From contig CAKTIO010000001.1 of assembly GCA_934565855.1 (NCBI GenBank), forward strand, positions 1-64,000: a stretch of 64,000 nucleotides of DNA, written 5' to 3'. Numbering within the stretch: the first letter of the stretch is position 1; each line of letters starts with the position of its first letter. This stretch comes from an uncultured Dysosmobacter sp. (GTDB taxonomy: Bacteria; Bacillota; Clostridia; Oscillospirales; Oscillospiraceae). Positions 51,192-59,096 of the stretch are shown here, piece after piece. The position numbers and the translations under genes were made by a program. The notes beneath the pieces are model-generated. The model was not told the DNA's origin. It was given only the letters and a program-made list of their open reading frames with translations, and searched no databases.

Positions 51192-52160
51192 TTACAGCCT
51201 CTGCCCTCCGGTTTTCTCCGGACCTGCTTCACACTTTTCCGCCACCCGGAGCTTTGCGCTGCGGGCGCGGGGATTTTCCTGCAATTCCCGCTCTCCGGAA
51301 ACAATGGGCTTCCGGGTGACCAGCTTGATCTTCGGTTTTCTGCCGCACACACAAACCGGAAACTCCGGCGGGCAGATACACCCCTTTGCCATCTCCTGCA
51401 TGGTCCGCTTTACGATCCGGTCCTCCAGCGAGTGGAAGGTGATGACCGCCAGACGTCCGCCGGGCTTCAAGGCGTCCACCGCAGCATTCAGCATGGGCGG
51501 CAGCGCGTCCAGCTCTCCATTGACCGCAATGCGGATCGCCTGAAAGCTGCGCTTTGCCGGGTGCTGCTTTTCCCGGAGAGCCGCAGGCGGCATAGCGCCC
51601 TTGATCAGCTCCACCAACTGGAGCGTCGTCTCCACCGGCGCAGTCTCTCTCGCCCGGACAATGGCGCGGGCGATTGCCGGAGCATACCGCTCCTCCCCGT
51701 ATTCAAACAGGATGCGCCGCAGCTCCTCATAGCTCCATTCGTTGACCACATGATAAGCCGACAGGGACGCGGACTCATCCATCCGCATGTCCAGCGGCGC
51801 ATCGTGCATATAGGAAAAGCCCCGGTGCGCGTCATCCAGCTGCGGCGAGGAAACGCCCAGATCAAACAGCAGCCCGTCCACGCCGGAAACGCCGATGTCC
51901 CGGAGGATGTCTGCCAGCTGGTCAAAATTGCTGTGGACCAGTGTGACCCGGTCCAGCCACGGAGCCAGCCGCTCCTGCGCGGCGTCGATCGCCGCCTGAT
52001 CCCGGTCAATGCAAATCAGCCGTCCGGAGGAAAGCCGCTTGGCAATCTCCCGGGAGTGACCCGCCCGTCCCAGGGTCCCGTCTACATATATTCCATCCGG
52101 ACGAATGCTCAGCGCTGTGATGCACTCGTCCAGCAGAACCGGTTGGTGAGTAAATTCCAT
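51192..52160 (-). CDS. rsmH: 16S rRNA (cytosine1402-N4)-methyltransferase
   Basis: 322 residues starting at MEFTHQPVLLDECITAL, the classical N-terminus, with GGAG 3 bp upstream and 13 bp after the mraZ stop. Motifs: YVDGTLGRAGHSREIA, GVSGVDGLLFDLGVSSPQLDD, RGFSYMHDAPLDMRMD, and LKPGGRLAVITFHSLEDRIVK. It methylates C1402 in the ribosomal P site with RsmI. Second gene of the dcw operon. Confidence 0.97.
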   Translation of the reverse strand: MEFTHQPVLLDECITALSIRPDGIYVDGTLGRAGHSREIAKRLSSGRLICIDRDQAAIDAAQERLAPWLDRVTLVHSNFDQLADILRDIGVSGVDGLLFDLGVSSPQLDDAHRGFSYMHDAPLDMRMDESASLSAYHVVNEWSYEELRRILFEYGEERYAPAIARAIVRARETAPVETTLQLVELIKGAMPPAALREKQHPAKRSFQAIRIAVNGELDALPPMLNAAVDALKPGGRLAVITFHSLEDRIVKRTMQEMAKGCICPPEFPVCVCGRKPKIKLVTRKPIVSGERELQENPRARSAKLRVAEKCEAGPEKTGGQRL

Positions 52161-52173
52161 ATGCTCCATCCCA

Positions 52174-52590
52174 TCAGAATCCAAGCTCTTCCATGACCGC
52201 AGCCATGTTCTCGGAATTCAGTTCTTCCGCTTCCAGCCTTGCCCACGCCTCGGCGTTCCAGATCTCCGCCCGGTTGGATACGCCGATCACGACCACTTCT
52301 TTTTTCAGGTCCGCGTATTCCCGCAGCTTGGCAGGGATCAGAATCCGCCCCTGTGCATCCGGCTCGCATTTCGCGGCGTTGGCAAACAGCGGGCGCATTG
52401 CCCGGGTCTTGGTATAGGGCAGGCTCTCAAACTTTTCTGTGAACCGCGCCCAGGATTCATCGGAGTAAACAGAGAGGCAGCCGTCGATTCCCATGGTGAC
52501 ATAAAATGTGTTTCCCAGTTCCTCGCGCAGCTTGGCAGGGATGAACAGCCGACCCTTGCTGTCGATGCTGTGCTGATATTGCCCTGTCAT
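52174..52590 (-). CDS. mraZ: Transcriptional regulator MraZ
   Basis: 138 residues beginning MTGQYQHSIDSKGRLFIPAK, with the duplicated AbrB-like SpoVT fold: first DSKGRLFIPAKLREEL, second DAQGRILIPAKLREYADL. Octamer/dodecamer rings bind TGGGN repeats and repress the dcw operon. Four such repeats sit directly downstream of its promoter at 52622-52656, consistent with autoregulation. Confidence 0.97.
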   Translation of the reverse strand: MTGQYQHSIDSKGRLFIPAKLREELGNTFYVTMGIDGCLSVYSDESWARFTEKFESLPYTKTRAMRPLFANAAKCEPDAQGRILIPAKLREYADLKKEVVVIGVSNRAEIWNAEAWARLEAEELNSENMAAVMEELGF

Positions 52591-52621
52591 TCCTGCCGCG
52601 CCCCCTTTTGTGGGTCAGAGG

Positions 52622-52656
52622 CACCACTTTCCTCTACTTAGCCCCATTTCTCCCCA
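52622..52656 (-). promoter_or_regulatory. MraZ operator: four boxes at 10-bp spacing
   Basis: Read on the minus strand: TGGGG (52652-52656), TGGGG (52642-52646), TAGAG (52632-52636), TGGTG (52622-52626), each separated by 5 nt. The first two are perfect TGGGN MraZ boxes and the last two degenerate. They lie between the -10 and the start codon. Confidence 0.85.
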
Positions 52657-52668
52657 CTACATATTCAA

Positions 52669-52697
52669 AGTATAAGCAAAAAAGAATGGAATTGCAA
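52669..52697 (-). promoter_or_regulatory. Promoter of the dcw operon
   Basis: Minus strand TTGCAA (52692-52697), 17 bp, TATACT (52669-52674), followed 13 bp later by the first MraZ box. Confidence 0.8.
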
Positions 52698-52941
52698 GGA
52701 TTTTTTTACGACGGAAATCCGAAGAAAAGGGGCGGAAATGCGTATTTTTCCATCATTTTTCATATTTTAGAACAGGTGTTCCACTCCGCTGCGGTTGGTT
52801 TCCATAAAACAAGTTCCCCACCGGCACAATATCTTGTGCCAGTAGGGAGCAAAACGTCACATCTGCACTATATCTGGAATCCTGCTTCCGTTTTAACGAC
52901 AGGTTTCCGTGTTTTTTAACAAAATTTTATCAAATCTTTGT
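52698..52941. other. AT-rich intergenic stretch between mraZ and the coiled-coil gene
   Basis: No gene supported. A hairpin GGCACAA/TTGTGCC lies at 52823-52841, and two A/T-rich runs follow. The stop of the coiled-coil gene is at 52942, so the hairpin may terminate it (read on the minus strand), although the T-run is weak. Confidence 0.4.
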
Positions 52942-53466
52942 TTAATTTTCCTCGGTCTCCTCCTGCTGTTCCGCGTTCAGCTTATCCCGCTGCTCCTGCA
53001 TCTTTGCGGCGGAAGCGCTGCGGAACCGCACGCGGGACTGCTTCACCTCGTCCAGCGCCATCTGGATCGCCTCCTCCGTCCGTGCCAGTGCGTCCTCCGT
53101 GTAGCTGTTGGTCACCTGGTACATCTGACGGGTCCGGTCCTGGGCATGGGTAATCACCTGGCGGGCGCGCTCCTTTGCCGCAGCCATGACCTCGCTCTCG
53201 GAGACCTTTGCCTTCGCCTCCAGCTCCGCCTGCCGCATCATGCGGTCCACATCCCGCTTGGCGTCCTCCACAAACTTTTCCCGTGCCGCCAGCAGCTCCT
53301 GCGCCCGCTTGATCTCCACCGGCAGCTGGGCTCGCAGCTCGTCCAGCAGGTCCAGCACCTCGTCCCGGTCCACCATGCTCATATTGGGCTTCAAAGCCGG
53401 AGACTTGGCATCCTCGATCTTCTCATATAACATATCGATTAAACGGCTGACGTCTGTATTTGCCAT
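52942..53466 (-). CDS. Coiled-coil protein next to coaD, function unknown
   Basis: 174 residues, almost wholly helical and charged. An N-terminal motif MANTDVSRLIDMLYEKIEDA is followed by a long heptad region (about residues 55-160; EIKRAQELLAAREKFVEDAK, MMRQAELEAKAKVSESEVMA). It resembles ATP synthase subunit b-type stalks or DivIVA-like helices but has no membrane anchor, so it is not AtpF. Such proteins often follow coaD in Oscillospiraceae. Starts 1 bp after the coaD stop. Confidence 0.65.
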   Translation of the reverse strand: MANTDVSRLIDMLYEKIEDAKSPALKPNMSMVDRDEVLDLLDELRAQLPVEIKRAQELLAAREKFVEDAKRDVDRMMRQAELEAKAKVSESEVMAAAKERARQVITHAQDRTRQMYQVTNSYTEDALARTEEAIQMALDEVKQSRVRFRSASAAKMQEQRDKLNAEQQEETEEN

Positions 53467-53467
53467 G

Positions 53468-53956
53468 TTATTTCTCTCCCTTTCTCATCTCTCGCACCAG
53501 CGGCAGGATCGCCGCCGGAAGATATTTCTCCATCGGCTGCCGGTACCGGATCATCTCCCGCGCCATAGAGGAGCTGAAGTGCTGGTATTCCGCCGCAGCC
53601 GGCAGGAACACCGTTTCCAGCCCCGGGCAGATGCCCTGATTGATCCGCGCCATCTGATATTCCACGTCAAAGTCAGAGGTGTTCCGCACCCCCCGCACGA
53701 TCACCGATGCGCCGTGCTTTTTCGCAAACGCCGCCAGCAGTCCGGGCCAAAGCTCCGCGCGGACGTTGGGCAGCTCCTCCACCGCCTTCTGCACCAGCAG
53801 CAACTTCTGCTCCGGCGTAAACATCTGATTCTTTTTCTCCGCATTCGGCACCACGCAGACGCACACCTGGTCAAAGCAGGCGGCGGCACGGCGGATGATG
53901 TCCAAATGTCCCAGAGTAATCGGGTCAAAGGACCCAGAGCAAATTGCTGTCCTCAC
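53468..53956 (-). CDS. coaD: Phosphopantetheine adenylyltransferase
   Basis: 162 residues. GTG start (53956) behind GAGGAG with 8-bp spacing; an earlier TTG is too close. Nucleotidyltransferase motif AICSGSFDPITLGHLDIIRRA with T/HxGH, then RGVRNTSDFDVEYQMA and SSSMAREMIRY. It makes dephospho-CoA from phosphopantetheine and ATP. Directly downstream of rsmD (2-bp gap), the common Firmicutes pairing. Confidence 0.97.
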   Translation of the reverse strand: MRTAICSGSFDPITLGHLDIIRRAAACFDQVCVCVVPNAEKKNQMFTPEQKLLLVQKAVEELPNVRAELWPGLLAAFAKKHGASVIVRGVRNTSDFDVEYQMARINQGICPGLETVFLPAAAEYQHFSSSMAREMIRYRQPMEKYLPAAILPLVREMRKGEK

Positions 53957-53958
53957 GG

Positions 53959-54525
53959 TCAAAACTCCTCGTTCTTTTCTTCTCCGGACCGACGGTAAAG
54001 GGTCAGACCGATCTTCCCGTAGCGGTAGGTCCGGGAAATCCCATAGGGTGCGCTCAAGGCAGGCAGCTTTTTGTCCGCAGGGGCTTCCGCGATTATTATA
54101 CCATGCGGGGAAAGAATGTCAAACTTGGCAATGTGCGCCAGCGCCGGCTCCAGTAAGCCCGCCGCATAGGGCGGGTCCAGAAAGATCAGGTCGAATTTTT
54201 CCCGGACCCGGTTCAGGTACTCCATGGAATCTCCGGACACCACCTGTGCCCGGTCCGACAGCTCCGTCAGCTTCAGGTTTTCCCGGATCAGCTTCACCGC
54301 GTCCGCCCGGCGGTCCACAAACACCACGGATGCCGCGCCCCGGGACAGGCACTCAATGCCCAGCTGCCCGGTTCCCGCAAACAGGTCCAGCACTCTCCGC
54401 CCCTCGATCTCAAATTGCAGGGCACTGAACAGCCCCTCCTTCACGCGGTCCGTTGTCGGGCGGGTCTCCATCCCTTCCAGCTCCTTCAGACGGCGTCCCC
54501 GGGCGGTTCCTGTGATCACTCTCAT
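53959..54525 (-). CDS. rsmD: 16S rRNA (guanine966-N2)-methyltransferase
   Basis: 188 residues starting at MRVITGTARGRRLKELEG behind AAGGAG. SAM-binding VLDLFAGTGQLGIECLSRGA and the catalytic DPPY in LIFLDPPYAAG are intact. It modifies G966 during 30S assembly. The start codon overlaps the rarD stop (ATGA), and coaD follows at 2 bp, so the three are cotranscribed. Confidence 0.96.
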   Translation of the reverse strand: MRVITGTARGRRLKELEGMETRPTTDRVKEGLFSALQFEIEGRRVLDLFAGTGQLGIECLSRGAASVVFVDRRADAVKLIRENLKLTELSDRAQVVSGDSMEYLNRVREKFDLIFLDPPYAAGLLEPALAHIAKFDILSPHGIIIAEAPADKKLPALSAPYGISRTYRYGKIGLTLYRRSGEEKNEEF

Positions 54526-55400
54526 CGTACAATCTCCTTCTCCCGGCGGCGCAGGCTGGAAATCAGGTACAGCGCCAGACCGGTCCATACAAATCCAAAT
54601 AAGATCCCATGAGTCGTGGTAAAGCGCTCATGGTACAAAAGCACCCCGATCAAAAGCTGCAGGGTGGGGTTCACATACATTAAAATTCCCGACAGGGTCA
54701 TGGACGTTTCCTTGATGCCCACGGCGAAAAACAGCAGCGGCAGTGTCGTCACCACTCCCGCCATCGGCAGCAGCAGCCACTGCCAGCCGTGCAGCGCGCC
54801 AATGGCTCCGGCACCGTGCAGCTCCGACCACAGAACGATCGCCGCCATCACCGGTGTCAGCGTCAGCGTCTCAAAAAACAGAGAGATGTCCGCATCTGAA
54901 TGCACCTTCTTTTTTACCGCGCCGTACAGGGCAAAGCTCCCGCCGATCACCAGAGACGCCCAGGGGAACCGCCCGTAGCGGAGTACGGCAATGACCAGTC
55001 CCGCAGCCGTCACCGCCACGCTCATCCATTGCAGCCCGGAAAGCCTTTCTCCGAACAGCAGCGTTCCCAGCGCGATGGCAAGGATCGGGTTCATGTAATA
55101 CGCCAGGCTGGAGTCCAGAATGTGTCCGCTGTTCACCGCCCAGATATACACGCCCCAGTTGATGCAGATCAACACGCCCGCCGCGCTGAGCCGCAGCCAC
55201 TCTTTCCGGTCCCGGAGCACCGCGCGTACAGCGTCTCCCCGCCGCCGCACCAACAGAATGCCGCCGATAAACACCACGGACCATAAAATCCGCAGCGCCA
55301 GCAGGCAGACTGGCGGGATCGCCGCCAGAAGCTTCCAGAAAATCGCAAGCATTCCCCAAAAGAGATAGCAAATCAATACACAAAGCGGTCCCTTTTTCAT
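54522..55400 (-). CDS. rarD: EamA/RarD-type DMT permease
   Basis: 292 residues starting at MKKGPLCVLICYLFWGMLAIF behind GAGGGAG. Ten TM helices of two EamA halves; motif INWGVYIWAVNSGHILDSSL, YYMNPILAIALGTLLFGERL is typical of the RarD (chloramphenicol-sensitive) clade. Its substrate is unknown. It overlaps rsmD by 4 bp. The upstream gap to yloU holds the divergent yloU promoter. Confidence 0.9.
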   Translation of the reverse strand: MKKGPLCVLICYLFWGMLAIFWKLLAAIPPVCLLALRILWSVVFIGGILLVRRRGDAVRAVLRDRKEWLRLSAAGVLICINWGVYIWAVNSGHILDSSLAYYMNPILAIALGTLLFGERLSGLQWMSVAVTAAGLVIAVLRYGRFPWASLVIGGSFALYGAVKKKVHSDADISLFFETLTLTPVMAAIVLWSELHGAGAIGALHGWQWLLLPMAGVVTTLPLLFFAVGIKETSMTLSGILMYVNPTLQLLIGVLLYHERFTTTHGILFGFVWTGLALYLISSLRRREKEIVR

Positions 55401-55540
55401 GATCTTCTCCCTCTGCTCCGCCGGCAAAAACACACAGATTCTTCCTCCGGCAGATGATTTCGGTTTATTTTACGGCAGATACGCATATTTTTCAATAGGA
55501 AATCCGGCAAATTCCGCACATCGCCTCTCTTTTTTGGGAC

Positions 55541-55569
55541 TTGTACTTTGATGTAAAATCGTATATAAT
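55541..55569 (+). promoter_or_regulatory. Promoter of yloU-fakA
   Basis: TTGTAC (55541-55546), 17 bp, TATAAT (55564-55569). The leader before yloU is about 70 nt. Confidence 0.8.
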
Positions 55570-55644
55570 AGCAAAAACATTATGGAGTCATCTGCGGAAC
55601 AACGCTTCCGCTTCCTGCGACACTGAGAAAGAAAGGACGTTCTC

Positions 55645-55995
55645 ATGATTCAATTCAAGTCAGATCAGGGCGAGGTCTCCGTCAGCAGCGCTGTGTTCTC
55701 CAACATCACAGGACTGGCTGCCACAAATTGCTACGGCGTAAAGGGTATGGCGTACCGTTCCATGACGGACGGGCTCGTCCATCTGCTGCGCCGGGAGGCC
55801 ATGAGCAAGGGCGTAAACATCACATACCATGACGACAATACCATCTCTATCGAGCTCCACATCATTGTGGAAAACGGCGTGAATCTTCCCGCAGTCTGCC
55901 GTTCCATCATGAACGAGGTGCGTTATGTGGTCACGAAGAACACCGGCGTCGAGGTCAAGGCTGTTGACGTCTGCGTGGATTCTATGACCCTGTGA
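55645..55995 (+). CDS. yloU: Asp23/Gls24 family protein (YloU)
   Basis: 116 residues behind GAAAGGA. Asp23/Gls24 pattern: QGEVSVSSAVFSNITGLAAT, then SIELHIIVENGVNLPAVCRSI and VKAVDVCVDSM. In Firmicutes this protein precedes fakA and is membrane-associated; its precise role is unsettled, with links to cell-envelope homeostasis. It ends 16 bp before fakA. Confidence 0.93.
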   Translation: MIQFKSDQGEVSVSSAVFSNITGLAATNCYGVKGMAYRSMTDGLVHLLRREAMSKGVNITYHDDNTISIELHIIVENGVNLPAVCRSIMNEVRYVVTKNTGVEVKAVDVCVDSMTL

Positions 55996-56011
55996 GGGAG
56001 GATTAAGACCA

Positions 56012-57673
56012 ATGAAGGAACAAATCACCGGCGTGCTGTTCAAGGACATGGTCCTGCACGGCGCCGCCTGTATCACACTGCGCAAGCAGGAGATCAACGA
56101 CTTAAACGTTTTCCCCGTACCGGATGGCGATACCGGCACCAACATGAGCATGACCATCGGCACCGCCGTGACGGAGCTGAAAAAATCCACGCCCGCCACG
56201 GTGGAGCAGGCTGCCTCCATCACCGCCTCTGCCCTGCTGCGCGGTGCGCGCGGCAACTCCGGCGTGATCCTCTCCCTGCTGTTCCGCGGCATTTCCAAGG
56301 GACTGAAGGGCTGTGAGACTGCGGACGCCGCCACCTTCGCCGCCGCCATGCAGGAGGGTGTCTCCTCCGCTTACAAGGCGGTCATGAAGCCCGCCGAGGG
56401 TACCGTGCTCACCGTTTCCCGGCTGGCTGCCAAGCGCGCCGTGGAAGCCGCCGCTGAAAGCACGGACGTGGAGCTTGTGCTGGACGAGGCGATCAAGGAC
56501 GGACACACCGCCCTGGACCAGACCATTGAAATGAACCCCGTTTTGAAAAAAGCCGGCGTTGTGGATGCCGGCGGCAAGGGCTTCCTCATCATTTTAGAGG
56601 GCATGCTGGCGGAAATGCGCGGAGAAGCCGCGCCGGAGATCCCCGATGCCGCCCCGGCTCCCGCTGCGGAGAAAAAGGGAAGCACGCCCTTCGACAAGTT
56701 TGAAACGGAGGACATCAAGTTCCAGTATTGCACCGAGTTCATTGTCAGCCGGGAAAACAAGCGGGACCCCGAGCTTCTGCGCTCCTGGCTCTCTACAATG
56801 GGAGACAGTCTGGTACTGGTGGATGACGACGAGATCATTAAGGTCCATGTTCACACCAACCACCCCGGCGAGGTACTGGAAAAGGCACTGACCTACGGCT
56901 CCTTTGTTACCACCAAAATCGAGAACATGAAGCTCCAGCACTCTGAGATCCTGGACGAAGAAACTGCAGCCCAGAAGGCGGAGGAGCCGAAGCATGTCGT
57001 TGCGGCTCCGGAGAAGAAGTTCGGCTTCCTCGCTGTCTGCGCGGGCGATGGGCTTGCCTCCCTGTTCCGGGACCTGGGCGCCGATGGCGTGGTTTCCGGC
57101 GGGCAGACCATGAATCCCTCTACGGAAAGCCTGCTGGAGGGTGTGGACCAGATCCCGGCGGAAACCGTATTCATTCTGCCCAACAACGGCAACATCATCA
57201 TGGCGGCACAGCAGTGCGATGCCCTGACAGAAAAGCACGTTGTAGTCATTCCCTCCAAGACCGTTCCCCAGGGCATCACCGCGATGATGAACGTGGACTT
57301 CGAGTCCGAGGACGAACAGGCTCTGGTGGATGCAATGACCGAGTCCCTCGCCACCGTGACCACCGCGCAGATCACCTATGCCGCACGCAACTCCGACTTT
57401 GACGGTTTCGACATCAAGGAAGGCGATTATCTGGCTTTGGAGAACGGGAAGCTGTTCGGAACAGACAGCCAACTGGAAAAACTGTTGGGCGATCTGGCGC
57501 AGGACGCCGTTAAGCGGGAATCCTCTTTCATCTCCGTCTATTTCGGTTCAGATGTCACCGAGGCGGACGCGGAAAAAGCCGGACAGGTTTTCCGCGATGC
57601 CTGCCCGGATGCGGAGGTCTCCGTTCTGTCTGGCGGTCAGCCGGTCTATTACTATATCATTTCGATGGAATAA
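56012..57673 (+). CDS. fakA: Fatty acid kinase catalytic subunit (DAK2/FakA, YloV)
   Basis: 553 residues. The N-terminal DAK2/DhaL nucleotide-binding domain shows LNVFPVPDGDTGTNMSMTI (Mg-binding Asp residues), RGARGNSGVILSLLFRGISK and DAGGKGFLIILEGM. The middle and C-terminal FakA domains contain KFQYCTEFIV and VHTNHPGEVLEKALTYGSF. FakA phosphorylates fatty acids delivered by FakB (DegV family) proteins, feeding them to PlsY for lipid synthesis. A strong terminator follows. Confidence 0.95.
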   Translation: MKEQITGVLFKDMVLHGAACITLRKQEINDLNVFPVPDGDTGTNMSMTIGTAVTELKKSTPATVEQAASITASALLRGARGNSGVILSLLFRGISKGLKGCETADAATFAAAMQEGVSSAYKAVMKPAEGTVLTVSRLAAKRAVEAAAESTDVELVLDEAIKDGHTALDQTIEMNPVLKKAGVVDAGGKGFLIILEGMLAEMRGEAAPEIPDAAPAPAAEKKGSTPFDKFETEDIKFQYCTEFIVSRENKRDPELLRSWLSTMGDSLVLVDDDEIIKVHVHTNHPGEVLEKALTYGSFVTTKIENMKLQHSEILDEETAAQKAEEPKHVVAAPEKKFGFLAVCAGDGLASLFRDLGADGVVSGGQTMNPSTESLLEGVDQIPAETVFILPNNGNIIMAAQQCDALTEKHVVVIPSKTVPQGITAMMNVDFESEDEQALVDAMTESLATVTTAQITYAARNSDFDGFDIKEGDYLALENGKLFGTDSQLEKLLGDLAQDAVKRESSFISVYFGSDVTEADAEKAGQVFRDACPDAEVSVLSGGQPVYYYIISME

Positions 57674-57684
57674 AGCTCTGCAAA

Positions 57685-57726
57685 GCAGCAGCGCTGGGAA
57701 ACGGTGTTTCCCAGCGCTGCTTTTGT
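57685..57726 (+). terminator. Terminator after fakA
   Basis: AGCAGCGCTGGGAAA pairs with TTTCCCAGCGCTGCT around CGGTG, followed by TTTTGTTT. Confidence 0.9.
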
Positions 57727-57764
57727 TTCCTGTTTCGTTTGTAAAATTTACCGTCAATATTTGA

Positions 57765-57793
57765 GGATATTCGCCCTTGAACCGGTCAAACTA
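57765..57793 (+). promoter_or_regulatory. Possible sigma-G promoter of the SASP gene
   Basis: GGATA (57765-57769), 17 bp, CAAACTA (57787-57793) resembles the forespore sigma-G pattern (GHATR / CATnnTA). SASP genes normally use sigma-G, so position supports it; the match is imperfect. Confidence 0.4.
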
Positions 57794-57850
57794 TGCTTGC
57801 GATACCCAAACCCGCAAATCAGTTCAAATGAGAAAAGGAGAAGAAGAATT

Positions 57851-57961
57851 ATGGCAAGTTCCAAGAATAGCAACAAGCTGAATGTTCCCGAGGCTCGCGC
57901 CGCTATGGACCAGTTCAAGATGGAGGCAGCCTCCGAGGTCGATGTACCCACAACCTATTAA
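57851..57961 (+). pseudogene. Truncated alpha/beta-type small acid-soluble spore protein (SASP)
   Basis: 36 residues behind AAAGGAG. MASSKNSNKLNVPEARAAMD followed by QFKMEAASEVDVP is the N-terminal half of an alpha/beta SASP, up to and including the first conserved helix and the germination-protease region. The frame then diverges (TTY) and stops. Family members have about 60-90 residues and a second conserved helix (GGYMVKKMI-like) needed for DNA binding; it is missing in every frame downstream. The break coincides with the left edge of the low-GC island, so insertion of a mobile element is the likely cause. Confidence 0.85.
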
Positions 57962-58015
57962 ACTTTTACACAGACGAATAGAGACCCACTACTTACGACA
58001 ATACTCAGAAAACTC

Positions 58016-58060
58016 TTATACCCCTTTATACCCTCGCCGTGAGGGTATAAAGGGGTATAA
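58016..58060. repeat. Perfect 20-bp inverted repeat at the island's left edge
   Basis: Arms 58016-58035 and 58041-58060 are exact reverse complements around GCCGT, and each arm is itself two TATACCC-type units. It lies 55 bp inside the SASP break and 8 bp after the stop of the HTH gene. It may be that gene's terminator, but there is no T-run, so an element-end or replication/recombination site is also possible. Confidence 0.8.
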
Positions 58061-58067
58061 ATCATAC

Positions 58068-58883
58068 TCACCGCCAGTTTCGCTTCAAGACCTCACTTTT
58101 GAGATACAGCGTACTCTTCTCCGATGTTTTGATCGGATGGAGCTTTCCACGCTTTGTCAGGTCGATGATGTTCTGCCGTGAGCAGCCCAATATCTCTGCA
58201 GCTTCCGATGCGTTGATGACTCTGTGCGCAGCATAGTTCCGGAAGTCCTCCATTGTCAGCGGAACGCATTTACCAATTCGGTAGAGCATCGTATCCGAAA
58301 CGGTCATGTTCACGTCCCACGCAACACCGTATCCGCCCGTCTGCATCTGCACATGCTGAAAATAATCCGGCTTCTTGAGAAGGATCTGAAACACCTTCGT
58401 CTTTTCAAAGTGCTTCTGCAAATCACATTTCTTCACTACGCCATCTCTGAAAAATACCAGTAGACAATGATTCTCTAGTGGCAGCACATCTTCAATTCTC
58501 GTGGAGAAGCGCTTCGTAATTTCCTCTGGCAGTTCCTTGTCGTCAATGGGAACAAGATAGTAATCATCCTGTGCGCATCGCCCCATTGCCAGCATCAGAA
58601 GCTCGTACTCATCGTATTCCTTCAGATGATTGTCGCGCAAAATCTCGCCTATGTTCTGGCGGTCGATCGGAACGATCCGCTGCTGAACCCAGATCTTGCT
58701 CCAATAGGAATTGACTGTGGTTTCCCCACGCTTCACAAAGGAGTCCAGCAACAGCGGCGTTTCCCATGCATCCGCATTTTCAGGCAGCTCAATATAGAAC
58801 TGCTTTTCCTGCTCGTAATACATGAGGTACGCCAGATCTTTCTGCTCCTGCGCCGATTCATCCCGAATTGCAAAAACCTTCAT
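58068..58883 (-). CDS. DUF2442-like protein with C-terminal excisionase-type helix-turn-helix
   Basis: 271 residues behind AAAAGGTGG. A unique N-terminal half (about 1-150) is followed by a DUF2442-like segment (CLLVFFRDGVVKKCDLQKHF ... YGVAWDVNMTVSDTMLYRIG, about 152-215). It ends in an excisionase/MerR-like HTH (VINASEAAEILGCSRQNIID, then LTKRGKLHPIKTSEKSTLYL, about 225-268). It likely binds DNA and may direct excision or plasmid-like control of the island. Its promoter at 59063-59091 is embedded in inverted repeats. Not AT-biased enough to be obviously phage. Confidence 0.65.
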   Translation of the reverse strand: MKVFAIRDESAQEQKDLAYLMYYEQEKQFYIELPENADAWETPLLLDSFVKRGETTVNSYWSKIWVQQRIVPIDRQNIGEILRDNHLKEYDEYELLMLAMGRCAQDDYYLVPIDDKELPEEITKRFSTRIEDVLPLENHCLLVFFRDGVVKKCDLQKHFEKTKVFQILLKKPDYFQHVQMQTGGYGVAWDVNMTVSDTMLYRIGKCVPLTMEDFRNYAAHRVINASEAAEILGCSRQNIIDLTKRGKLHPIKTSEKSTLYLKSEVLKRNWR

Positions 58884-58904
58884 ATGCGCACCACCTTTTC
58901 CAGA

Positions 58905-59009
58905 TCATTTCCCATAAGCCTTCAGAAAGAACCCGCCAATTTCGATAGAATTACGGTAGGCAGGCCATGACAAATGGGGCGGATTCTGTTTTTCCTTCAT
59001 CAGTTGCAT
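58905..59009 (-). CDS. 34-residue ORF preceding the DUF2442-HTH gene
   Basis: MQLMKEKQNPPHLSWPAYRN followed by SIEIGGFFLKAYGK. Start ATG 59009 has AGGA 5 bp upstream, and the stop is 21 bp before the next gene's ATG, so it is a candidate first cistron. No homology recognised. Small size means it could be a leader peptide. Confidence 0.4.
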   Translation of the reverse strand: MQLMKEKQNPPHLSWPAYRNSIEIGGFFLKAYGK

Positions 59010-59045
59010 ATGTACATCCTAATCTCAAGATTGTTGCAATTATTA

Positions 59046-59096
59046 CTTGTCATACAGCAAGTATATTTTACACTGCAGTTTGTCGTATGACAAGAC
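59046..59096. promoter_or_regulatory. Promoter with flanking inverted repeat for the DUF2442-HTH operon
   Basis: CTTGTCATAC and GTATGACAAG (about 59047-59056 and 59087-59096) form a 10-bp inverted repeat. On the minus strand TTGTCA, 17 bp, TAAAAT lies between and over them. The arrangement suggests autoregulation or looping by the HTH protein. Confidence 0.6.

Noticed and set aside
57960-58015. Remaining SASP C-terminal half in another frame (simple frameshift)
   Set aside because: No frame in the next 150 bp encodes a GGxMVKKM-like helix.
58010-58060. CRISPR-like repetition at the island edge
   Set aside because: It is one palindrome made of two unit repeats; there are no regularly spaced repeats with unique spacers, and no cas gene is present anywhere in the window.
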